Origin: Ruminococcaceae bacterium UBA5295
GTDB taxonomy: Bacteria; Bacillota; Clostridia; Oscillospirales; Acutalibacteraceae
NCBI GenBank assembly: GCA_002411365.1
Contig: DHSD01000025.1
Location: forward strand, 1-49,097
Length of the DNA stretch: 49,097 nt
Reading direction: 5' to 3'
This document shows, piece by piece, positions 7,026 to 13,316 of the stretch; positions within the stretch are counted from its first letter, which is position 1; each line of letters opens with the position of its first letter. The position numbers were made by a program, and so were the translations under genes. The notes below the pieces were generated by a model. That model did no database searches, had not been told where the DNA came from, and saw nothing but the letters and a program-made list of their open reading frames with translations.

Positions 7026-7513
7026 ACTTCCGGTGAACCTCCCACGCTTTTGCAAACATCGACCCATTTCACGCTTTTAGATATTTTAAAAAGCTCGTCG
7101 CATGTAAGCTCCACACATGAGCTGTCGCTTCCTCCCGCAGGGTAGATACGGTCGAAACGCTTCAGTGAAACATCACAGTAGACCTTTGCACACGGCGGAT
7201 TGTTGAACGGGCAGACGCCGCCTGCACGGTATCCTGTCAGCGGCTCTACTTCTTCGTGCTTCAGCATACGCGCCTTGTAACCAAATTCCGCCTTAAATTT
7301 GGCATTGCTGATTTTTGTATCGCCCGCCGTAACTATAATCAAACAGCCATCTGCATTACCGTGGAATGAAATCGACTTGGCTATGCGTGCCGCTTCAACG
7401 CCGAGCGCTTTGGCAGCAAGGTCTACTGTTGCGCTGGAAACAGGAAACTCATGCAGCCTGCTTTCCATTCCGTATTCTGCAAGATAACTTTTAACTTTTT
7501 CAACCGACATCAT
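7022..7513 (-). CDS. YbaK/EbsC-family aminoacyl-tRNA deacylase
   Basis: 163 residues, single YbaK/ProRS-editing domain. Members hydrolyse mischarged tRNA, typically Cys-tRNA(Pro). Family features include SSATVDLAAKALGVEAARIAKSISF, the conserved Lys in that stretch, and GYRAGGVCPFNNPP, which is the conserved G-x-x-x-G-G-x-x-P segment. Start ATG 7513 has GGAG 6 nt upstream; a second ATG follows at once. It overlaps trmB by 4 bp, pairing two tRNA-related functions in one transcript. Exact tRNA specificity cannot be told from sequence. Confidence 0.9.
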   Translation of the reverse strand: MMSVEKVKSYLAEYGMESRLHEFPVSSATVDLAAKALGVEAARIAKSISFHGNADGCLIIVTAGDTKISNAKFKAEFGYKARMLKHEEVEPLTGYRAGGVCPFNNPPCAKVYCDVSLKRFDRIYPAGGSDSSCVELTCDELFKISKSVKWVDVCKSVGGSPEV

Positions 7514-7552
7514 CTACATCTCCAAACGCATTTCCTGAAAATAATTGATGCA

Positions 7553-7581
7553 AGTATAACATTTTTCGGCTTATCCCGCAA
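7553..7581 (-). promoter_or_regulatory. SigA-type promoter of the ybaK-like/trmB pair
   Basis: Minus strand: -35 TTGCGG (7581-7576), 17-bp spacer, -10 TATACT (7558-7553). Confidence 0.65.
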
Positions 7582-7611
7582 GTCACGCATTGCTGGAAAA
7601 CGATACACCCT

Positions 7612-7639
7612 TTGAGTTTTCTATAAATGGTGATATAAT
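7612..7639 (+). promoter_or_regulatory. SigA-type promoter of apbE
   Basis: -35 TTGAGT (7612-7617), 16-bp spacer, -10 TATAAT (7634-7639). It is divergent from the promoter at 7553-7581, with about 30 bp between the two -35 elements. Confidence 0.7.
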
Positions 7640-7690
7640 TGTCAAACGGCAGAATCGATATTTTGCTTATTTTATTAATAGGAGCAGAAA

Positions 7691-8749
7691 ATGAAGAAAC
7701 ACAAAAAGATAATAGTATACTGCTGCGTGGCGGCGGCACTGTTAATAAGCATAGCAGGCCTGCTTTGGAAAAAATACGGGCAGCGTTCAACACGTTACCA
7801 ATGCACAAATTTTGCGATGGGAACTTATATTCAACAGACGGTGTACGGCAAAAATGCTACGGCGGCAGCCTCTGCCGCTGCCAAGAGGATTGGTGAACTC
7901 GACAGCACCATTTCATGGCGTACAGATGGTTCCGACATTGCAAGGCTTAATAAGGCGGCAGGCACAGACTGGATTTCCATCCAACCAGAGACGGCGTCTA
8001 TTTTAAAGCTGAGCCTTGATGTTGCAAAAGAAACGGACGGCGCCTTTGACCCGACAATACTCCCCATCTCTTCCATGTGGGATTTTGGAGGAAACAACCA
8101 GCATGTCCCGTCAAAAGCCAACATCCAAAAATTCCTTAAATATGTTGATTACAAAGATCTCCGCATCGATACATCGAAAAATACGGCAAGCCTGCGGAAC
8201 CATTACATGGGTATTGACCTCGGTGCCGTTGGAAAAGGCGCTGCCTGCACAGACGCAGTTGATGCCTATCGCTCCACAGGGGCTGAATGCGGCATTATAG
8301 CCGTTGGCGGAAGCATTGGCATGTTCGGCCATAAAGCCGACGGCTCACCATGGGACGTAGCCGTCCGCGACCCCACAGTTACAGACCAGAACGCGGCAGC
8401 TATGGGAGAGCTCAGCCTTACATCAGGGTATGTTTCCACATCCGGAACTTATGAGCTGTGCTTCAAGCAAAACGGGACTTTATACCACCACCTGCTCAAC
8501 GCAAAAACCGGATATCCGGAAAACAACGGCCTCACGTCAGTAACCATCGTTGTTAATGACGGCGCCCTAAGCGATGCACTCTCCACCGCATGTTTTCTGC
8601 TCGGCCGTGAAAAAAGCGCACCACTTCTAAAAAAATACAATGCGGACGCGATTTTCATAGACAACAATAAACACGTATATGCCAGTGCAAACCTCAAGGA
8701 TAAGTTCACTATAACAAACAGCAAATTTGTTTTGCAGCCACAGGGGTAA
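7691..8749 (+). CDS. apbE: FAD:protein FMN transferase (ApbE family)
   Basis: 352 residues. ApbE attaches FMN from FAD to a Thr/Ser of extracytoplasmic flavoproteins such as Rnf or flavin-based electron-transfer proteins. An N-terminal hydrophobic segment (~7-25, IIVYCCVAAALLISIAGLLW) anchors it; there is no clear lipobox. Family motifs are seen: FAMGTYIQQTVYG, ELDSTISWRTDGSDIARLN, TDGAFDPTILP, GIDLGAVGKGAACTDAV, VGGSIGMFG, HLLNAKTGYPENN and the metal-site region NDGALSDALSTACFLLG. SD AGGAG lies 9 nt before ATG. The NusG-II gene follows by 3 bp. The flavinylated target is not in the window. Confidence 0.95.
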   Translation: MKKHKKIIVYCCVAAALLISIAGLLWKKYGQRSTRYQCTNFAMGTYIQQTVYGKNATAAASAAAKRIGELDSTISWRTDGSDIARLNKAAGTDWISIQPETASILKLSLDVAKETDGAFDPTILPISSMWDFGGNNQHVPSKANIQKFLKYVDYKDLRIDTSKNTASLRNHYMGIDLGAVGKGAACTDAVDAYRSTGAECGIIAVGGSIGMFGHKADGSPWDVAVRDPTVTDQNAAAMGELSLTSGYVSTSGTYELCFKQNGTLYHHLLNAKTGYPENNGLTSVTIVVNDGALSDALSTACFLLGREKSAPLLKKYNADAIFIDNNKHVYASANLKDKFTITNSKFVLQPQG

Positions 8750-8752
8750 CTA

Positions 8753-9145
8753 ATGGAAAAGAAAGCTTTTTGCCGCAAAGACTTATTGATCATAATTCCA
8801 GTTCTGATCATTGCGGCTATTATGTTCTTGGGCAATTATTTGCAGCCACCTTCCGCTGCAGTCGCCATCGTCGAAAAAAATGGTACGGAATTTTGCCGAA
8901 TTGACCTGCAAAAGCAAAAGTCAATCCAGATTATCAATGTCGGCGGCCCTATGAATATCAAGCTGAAAGCCGAGCCCGGGGCAATTTCATTTTATCACTC
9001 CGACTGCCCGGACCAGATATGCGTGCGCACTGGAAAAATATCAAAGCCCGGCCAAACGGCTGTATGCCTGCCGGGCAAAGTTTCCGTCCGTATTGTAAGC
9101 AGGAATGCTTCCTCTGGAAAAACATACGATGCATTTACGGGATAA
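8753..9145 (+). CDS. NusG domain II-containing membrane-anchored protein
   Basis: 130 residues. One N-terminal membrane segment (LLIIIPVLIIAAIMFLGNYL, ~11-30) is followed by a small beta domain of the NusG_II type with the signature FYHSDCPDQICVRTGKISKPGQTAVCLPGKVSVRI. Three Cys are conserved in such proteins. Function is not established; the family often sits beside apbE or Rnf/FMN-binding genes. It starts 3 bp after the apbE stop, so the two are co-transcribed. Confidence 0.9.
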   Translation: MEKKAFCRKDLLIIIPVLIIAAIMFLGNYLQPPSAAVAIVEKNGTEFCRIDLQKQKSIQIINVGGPMNIKLKAEPGAISFYHSDCPDQICVRTGKISKPGQTAVCLPGKVSVRIVSRNASSGKTYDAFTG

Positions 9146-9160
9146 GCGTATGCAGCCTGC

Positions 9161-9201
9161 ATAAGCGCCGGCCTGACTTTGATTATCAGGCTGGCGCTTA
9201 T
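9161..9201 (+). terminator. Stem-loop after the apbE/NusG-II pair
   Basis: 16-bp stem (one GU) ATAAGCGCCGGCCTGA / TCAGGCTGGCGCTTAT with a 9-nt loop, just past the stop. No T run follows, so intrinsic termination is uncertain. Confidence 0.5.
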
Positions 9202-9202
9202 T

Positions 9203-9233
9203 AACAAAAAAAGGCATCCCTCTCGGGATGCCT
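9203..9233 (-). terminator. Rho-independent terminator of the efp-side operon
   Basis: Minus strand: 9-bp stem AGGCATCCC-GAGA-GGGATGCCT followed by seven T, 25 bp after the zinc-ribbon gene stop. Confidence 0.85.
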
Positions 9234-9257
9234 GAAAGTTTATAAGGTTGTTTCGGC

Positions 9258-9722
9258 TTAATCTTTATCTTTCTGGCAGCAGCAGTCTTCCCCATTGCAG
9301 CATTCTTCGGCATTCTCGCTGTCCTTATCCTCTTCCCCGCTTTCATCAGGAAGGTCAAATTCGAGCTTTTCGCCGCAGTTAGGACATTCCATCTCGCCGT
9401 CTTCAACAAGGTCTTTTGAGAGGCAGATAGTTTCATGGCAATGCGGGCATGTCACTTCATAATAGCAGGAGTCACCCTCATTGTCTTCATCCTCTTCATC
9501 GACATCATAAAAATCATCTTCAACAGAACCGAGGTCTTCATCAACCGCGTCAAGCTGGTCAGCCATATCATTCATATTGTCTTCCATCTGTGACATTGAA
9601 AATGTAAGGTCATCAAGTAGGTCGATAATAGCATTAATAACTTTGACCTCTTTTTTGTTTTCGTCTAGCTCCAAGCCTTCTGCCAAACCCCGAATATAGG
9701 ATACCCGTTCCGTGTTCTTCAT
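9258..9722 (-). CDS. CD1247 N-terminal domain / zinc-ribbon protein
   Basis: 154 residues, function unknown. The N-terminal ~55 residues (ERVSYIRGLAEGLELDENKKEVKVINAIIDLLDDL) match the domain named after Clostridioides CD1247. A helical, strongly acidic linker follows (DEDLGSVEDDFYDVDEEDEDNEGD). Then comes a zinc ribbon with CPHC and CPNC (~91-118), and a tail rich in Cys and acidic residues (ECCNGEDCCCQKDKD). The extra Cys cluster at the end could bind a second metal. It follows efp on the same strand, a frequent neighbour in Clostridia, so it is probably cotranscribed with efp. Confidence 0.82.
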   Translation of the reverse strand: MKNTERVSYIRGLAEGLELDENKKEVKVINAIIDLLDDLTFSMSQMEDNMNDMADQLDAVDEDLGSVEDDFYDVDEEDEDNEGDSCYYEVTCPHCHETICLSKDLVEDGEMECPNCGEKLEFDLPDESGEEDKDSENAEECCNGEDCCCQKDKD

Positions 9723-9790
9723 GAAAGTGCCTCCCCTTTTTTTCTTTCATTTAGCGCATTTGCAGAGCCGCTAACAGACTTTATTATCCG

Positions 9791-10348
9791 TTAAGCACGC
9801 TCCATATATTCACCCGTGCGGGTGTCAATACGGATTTTCTCGCCTTCATTAATAAAAAGCGGTACTTTGATTTCAGCACCCGTTTCCACAGTTGCCTGCT
9901 TTGTTGCGTTTGTAGCCGTGTCGCCCTTAAAGCCCGGGTCAGTTTTCGTAACTTCCAACTCGACAAAATTCGGCGGCTCAACTCCGAAAGCATTGCCTTT
10001 GTAAGAAAGGATCTTGCACACCATATTTTCTTTTACGAACTTAAAATTGTCACCAAGAATTTCTTTGCTTATAGGCATCTGCTCAAACGATTCCTGATCC
10101 ATAAAATAGTAAAGGTCGCCGTCGTTATAAAGATACTGCATATCTTTCCGCTCAATGAACGCAGTCGGGAACTTATCATTAGGGTTAAATGTGCGCTCAG
10201 TCACAGCCCCGGAAATCACATTCCTGATTTTAGTGCGCACAAACGCTGCACCTTTGCCCGGCTTAACATGCTGAAATTCAATAATAGAATAAACGTTGCC
10301 ATCCATTTCAAACGTGGCACCGTTGCGGAAATCTCCTGCTGATATCAT
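9791..10348 (-). CDS. efp: Translation elongation factor P
   Basis: 185 residues, standard length. Relieves ribosome stalling at polyproline. Start ATG 10348 (MISAGDFRNGATFEM) has GGAGG 9 nt upstream; the frame is open to 10417 but that extension lacks family similarity. The KOW-like N-domain carries the loop VKPGKGAAFVRTKIRN whose tip Lys is the modification site in many bacteria. OB domains II and III follow, with the C-terminal FINEGEKIRIDTRTGEYMERA signature. aroQ lies upstream, but pepP, a common gene between them in Firmicutes, is absent here. Confidence 0.97.
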   Translation of the reverse strand: MISAGDFRNGATFEMDGNVYSIIEFQHVKPGKGAAFVRTKIRNVISGAVTERTFNPNDKFPTAFIERKDMQYLYNDGDLYYFMDQESFEQMPISKEILGDNFKFVKENMVCKILSYKGNAFGVEPPNFVELEVTKTDPGFKGDTATNATKQATVETGAEIKVPLFINEGEKIRIDTRTGEYMERA

Positions 10349-10420
10349 TGGTCTAAGCCTCCGTTTATTTTTCCTGTTTAAAAGCTTCCATATTAAACAG
10401 TTTATAATATTTTCCATCTT

Positions 10421-10470
10421 TTTTCAAGAGATTTGCATAAATTCATTATTTGGAAACAATCTCTTGAAAA
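10421..10470. promoter_or_regulatory. 13-bp inverted repeat overlapping a candidate efp promoter
   Basis: TTTTCAAGAGATT (10421-10433) and AATCTCTTGAAAA (10458-10470) form a perfect 13-bp inverted repeat with a 24-nt spacer. On the minus strand the efp-proximal arm contains TTGAAA, followed 15-17 bp later by TATAAA/TAAACT, a plausible efp promoter. It is also just downstream of the aroQ stop, so it could act as a weak terminator, though there is no T run. Confidence 0.5.
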
Positions 10471-10479
10471 TGCAAGATG

Positions 10480-10917
10480 CTATATTAGTTCTTTAAGTGC
10501 GGAAAGCGCCAGAAAATAGCTGTTTTTGCCAAATCCGGCAATCTGCCCTGCACATACAGGCGCAATTACACTCTTATGGCGGAAATCCTCACGCGCATAA
10601 ATGTTGCTCATATGGACCTCAACAAATGGGATGCACACCGAAGCTATAGCGTCGCGCAGGGCGTAACTGTAGTGCGTCAGCGCCCCCGCATTGATAACAG
10701 CGCCGCTGAAACAGTCTCTCGCAGCCTGAATACGGTCTATAAGGTCACCCTCATGGTTTGACTGATAAATATCACAGTCAAAGCCAAGATTTCTTGCATA
10801 TTCCACAATCTGTGATTTAATGCTGTCTGCTGTCTCTTCGCCGTAAATGCTTTTTTCACGCACACCGGTCAAATTCAGGTTAGGGCCAAGCAGCACTAAA
10901 ATCTTCTTCGTAGCCAA
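10480..10917 (-). CDS. aroQ: Type II 3-dehydroquinate dehydratase
   Basis: 145 residues. Converts 3-dehydroquinate to 3-dehydroshikimate in the shikimate pathway. Family motifs: LLGPNLNLTGVREKSIYG with the catalytic Tyr, QSNHEGDLIDRIQAA, VINAGALTHYSYALRDAI, and PFVEVHMSNIYAREDFRHKS with the catalytic His region. The start is TTG (10917-10915) after SD AGAGGATGG. It follows yqeG by 23 bp on the same strand. Confidence 0.96.
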   Translation of the reverse strand: MATKKILVLLGPNLNLTGVREKSIYGEETADSIKSQIVEYARNLGFDCDIYQSNHEGDLIDRIQAARDCFSGAVINAGALTHYSYALRDAIASVCIPFVEVHMSNIYAREDFRHKSVIAPVCAGQIAGFGKNSYFLALSALKELI

Positions 10918-10940
10918 ACAACCATCCTCTAAATGATATA

Positions 10941-11444
10941 TTATTTTACCTTTCTCTTGCGCTGCGCCTTACGGCGCACCGGCCGCTCCATACAGCGCCT
11001 TATCCTAAAAGATATTGAATCTTCCTGTGCAGGTGGGACTAACAGAACGGATTTCATCCTTGCCAGATTTGCGCCAAGGATATCAGTAAAAACCTGGTCG
11101 CCTACAACAAGCGACCTTTCCCGGCTCGCGCCGAGAAAATTTGCAGCATACCCAAAAGCCATTGGCAGAGGCTTCATGGAAGTTGCAATAAACGGAAGCC
11201 CATACTGTAACGCAAATGGCTGAACGCGACGCCTGAAATTGTTTGACATGATAATCATCCTGTATCCGTCGTCCCGCAGTTTCCGCGACCATTCGACAGT
11301 ACCTGTAAAAGGTTTCTGTGAGCCCGGAAATGCCAACGTGTTGTCAACATCAAGCAGGATGGCTTCAACATTGAGTTTTTCGAGCAGCCTCGGGGTGATG
11401 TCCGTTACCTTATTCAAAGCCACTGTAGGTGAAATAAGCGGCAA
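10941..11444 (-). CDS. yqeG: YqeG family HAD-IIIA phosphatase
   Basis: 167 residues. HAD-type hydrolase; substrate not established. HAD motif I is ILLDVDNTLAFPG, motif II is MIIMSNN, and the later motif is SLVVGDQVFTDILGAN. The C-terminus is very basic (RRCMERPVRRKAQRKRKVK). The start is TTG 11444 with SD AGGGGG 7 nt upstream. No promoter is visible in the 33 bp between it and the rpsU terminator, so expression may depend on read-through from rpsU. Confidence 0.88.
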   Translation of the reverse strand: MPLISPTVALNKVTDITPRLLEKLNVEAILLDVDNTLAFPGSQKPFTGTVEWSRKLRDDGYRMIIMSNNFRRRVQPFALQYGLPFIATSMKPLPMAFGYAANFLGASRERSLVVGDQVFTDILGANLARMKSVLLVPPAQEDSISFRIRRCMERPVRRKAQRKRKVK

Positions 11445-11477
11445 TCAGGCACCCCCTGTCTTTTTCGCCTCAAGTCC

Positions 11478-11505
11478 AAAAAAGCGGGCATAAGCCCGCT
11501 TTTTT
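11478..11505. terminator. Bidirectional terminator after rpsU
   Basis: Perfect stem AAAAAAGCGGGC / GCCCGCTTTTTT with a 4-nt loop. It follows rpsU on the minus strand and lies 33 bp upstream of yqeG. Confidence 0.9.
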
Positions 11506-11534
11506 AACCAATGAAAAATTTTCCGAAAATGCTT

Positions 11535-11711
11535 TTACTTATACCGGCGTTTCCGCGCAGCTTCAGATTTCTTCTTGCGTCTTACAGAAGGCTTTTCATA
11601 GGCTTCCCGCTTGCGGACCTCAGCGATAACTCCGGCACGCGCGCACTGTTTCTTAAAACGCCTAAGGGCGCTGTCGAGAGATTCGTTGTCTTTTACTCTA
11701 ATCTCAGCCAT
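11535..11711 (-). CDS. rpsU: Small ribosomal subunit protein bS21
   Basis: 58 residues, full length. The sequence begins MAEIRVKDNESLDSALRRFK and ends in the basic KKKSEAARKRRYK, with the typical KRREAYEKPS-like core (KREAYEKPSVRRKK). ATG 11711 has a GGGAGG SD 9 nt upstream. bS21 binds the 30S platform near the anti-SD and helps initiation. It is a single-gene unit between a consensus promoter and a strong terminator. Confidence 0.96.
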   Translation of the reverse strand: MAEIRVKDNESLDSALRRFKKQCARAGVIAEVRKREAYEKPSVRRKKKSEAARKRRYK

Positions 11712-11772
11712 TCATTTTCCCTCCCATCCGCCGAAAGGCAGGGGCTATGAGCAAATCATGCTACATAGACTA

Positions 11773-11801
11773 ATTATATCGAACATATGCAAATCTGTCA
11801 A
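11773..11801 (-). promoter_or_regulatory. Consensus SigA promoter of rpsU
   Basis: Minus strand: TTGACA (11801-11796), exactly 17 bp, TATAAT (11778-11773). Both hexamers are perfect consensus. Confidence 0.92.
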
Positions 11802-12005
11802 GTCAATTTTGGAAAATAAAGGATTGCACACTGTTAAACTAACATTTATTCTGCTGAGGCATACATAGCAAGAACGTCTTCAACCTGCCATATGGCAAAC
11901 TTGTTGCAATTCTTAGCCCTCATCACATTTTTTCTGTAATAAAAACATCCGGAGCCATTTCGCAATAGCTCCGGCTATTTTTATCTTAAATGTGGCAAAA
12001 AGGAA
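11802..12005 (-). terminator. Intergenic region with the tuf terminator (stem 11949-11974)
   Basis: Minus strand: CCGGAGC / GCTCCGG with a 12-nt loop that can pair further, followed by ATGTTTTTATT. It ends the tuf transcript. The rest of the gap (11802-11948) has no open frame or RNA gene I can support. Confidence 0.8.
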
Positions 12006-13208
12006 CTACTCAATAATCTTTATTACAACGCCTGAACCAACCGTATGGCCACCTTCACGGATAGCAAAGCGGAGGCCCTCTTCCATAGCAACCGGCGTAA
12101 TAAGTTCAACATTCATCTCAATATTATCGCCAGGCATGCACATTTCTGTGCCCTCAGGAAGGGTAATAATGCCCGTAACATCTGTTGTACGGAAATAGAA
12201 CTGAGGACGGTAATTGTTGAAGAACGGTGTATGACGGCCGCCTTCGTCTTTCGTCAGTACATAAACCTTGCTTTCGAACTTTGTGTGCGGATGCACAGTT
12301 CCCGGCTTTGCAATTACCTGGCCACGCTTAACTTCGTCTCTCTGGATACCGCGAAGAAGCACACCAATGTTATCGCCGGCTTCTGCAAAATCGAGCGTCT
12401 TGCGGAACATTTCGAGGCCTGTAATAACTGACTTCTTCTTCTCCTGTGAAAGGCCGACTATTTCAATTTCGTCGCCAATCTTAGCCATACCACGCTCAAC
12501 ACGGCCTGTTGCAACAGTACCGCGGCCGCTGATGGTCATGACATCTTCAACAGGCATAAGGAACGGCTGGTCTGACTTACGCTGCGGAGTTGGAATAAAA
12601 TCATCTACTGCATTCATCAAATCCACGATGCATTTATATTCCGGTGCCTTCGGGTCTGTCGACTTAGATTCCAGAGCCTTCAGGGCAGAACCGCGGATAA
12701 TTGGGGTCTTGTCGCCCGGGAAGCCATACTCATTGAGCAGGTCACGGATTTCGACTTCAACGATATCGAGCAGTTCAGGGTCATCTACCTGGTCTACTTT
12801 GTTCATAAAGACCACGATATACGGCACACCTACCTGACGGGCAAGAAGAATATGCTCTCTTGTCTGTGGCATTGGGCCATCGGCAGCAGAAACAACAAGA
12901 ATTGCGCCGTCCATCTGAGCAGCACCGGTAATCATGTTTTTAATGTAGTCAGCATGGCCAGGGCAGTCAACATGCGCATAATGACGCTTATCTGTTTCAT
13001 ACTCAACATGCGCTGTGTTGATTGTGATTCCACGCGCTCTCTCTGCAGGGGCCTTATCGATATTTGCATAGTCTACAAACTGCGCTTCACCCTTCATGCT
13101 GAGGACCTTTGTAATAGCAGCCGTAAGGGTTGTCTTACCATGGTCAACATGGCCGATTGTGCCAACATTCACATGAGGTTTCGACCTGTTGAATTTCTGT
13201 TTTGCCAT
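12006..13208 (-). CDS. tuf: Elongation factor Tu
   Basis: 400 residues. Delivers aminoacyl-tRNA to the ribosome as a GTP complex. The start MAKQKFNRSKPHVNVGTIGHVDHGKTTL has an AAAGGAGG SD. G motifs: GHVDHGKT, DCPGHADY and NKVD, with the RGITINTAHVEYET switch region. Domains II and III run through to SGVVIKIIE. It has its own promoter at 13272-13300 and terminator, though it is also the last gene of the rpsL-rpsG-fusA-tuf order. Confidence 0.99.
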   Translation of the reverse strand: MAKQKFNRSKPHVNVGTIGHVDHGKTTLTAAITKVLSMKGEAQFVDYANIDKAPAERARGITINTAHVEYETDKRHYAHVDCPGHADYIKNMITGAAQMDGAILVVSAADGPMPQTREHILLARQVGVPYIVVFMNKVDQVDDPELLDIVEVEIRDLLNEYGFPGDKTPIIRGSALKALESKSTDPKAPEYKCIVDLMNAVDDFIPTPQRKSDQPFLMPVEDVMTISGRGTVATGRVERGMAKIGDEIEIVGLSQEKKKSVITGLEMFRKTLDFAEAGDNIGVLLRGIQRDEVKRGQVIAKPGTVHPHTKFESKVYVLTKDEGGRHTPFFNNYRPQFYFRTTDVTGIITLPEGTEMCMPGDNIEMNVELITPVAMEEGLRFAIREGGHTVGSGVVIKIIE

Positions 13209-13271
13209 TGGGAATCCTCCTTTTATTTTATGGTTCAGACCATACAATTTCAATTTTGATTTAATGCTAAT

Positions 13272-13300
13272 ATTCTAACAATAAACATATGAAAAATCAA
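13272..13300 (-). promoter_or_regulatory. SigA-type promoter of tuf
   Basis: Minus strand: TTGATT (13300-13295), 17 bp, TAGAAT (13277-13272), in the 108-bp fusA-tuf gap. Gives tuf expression independent of the str operon. Confidence 0.7.
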
Positions 13301-13316
13301 GCATTTTCACACATTA

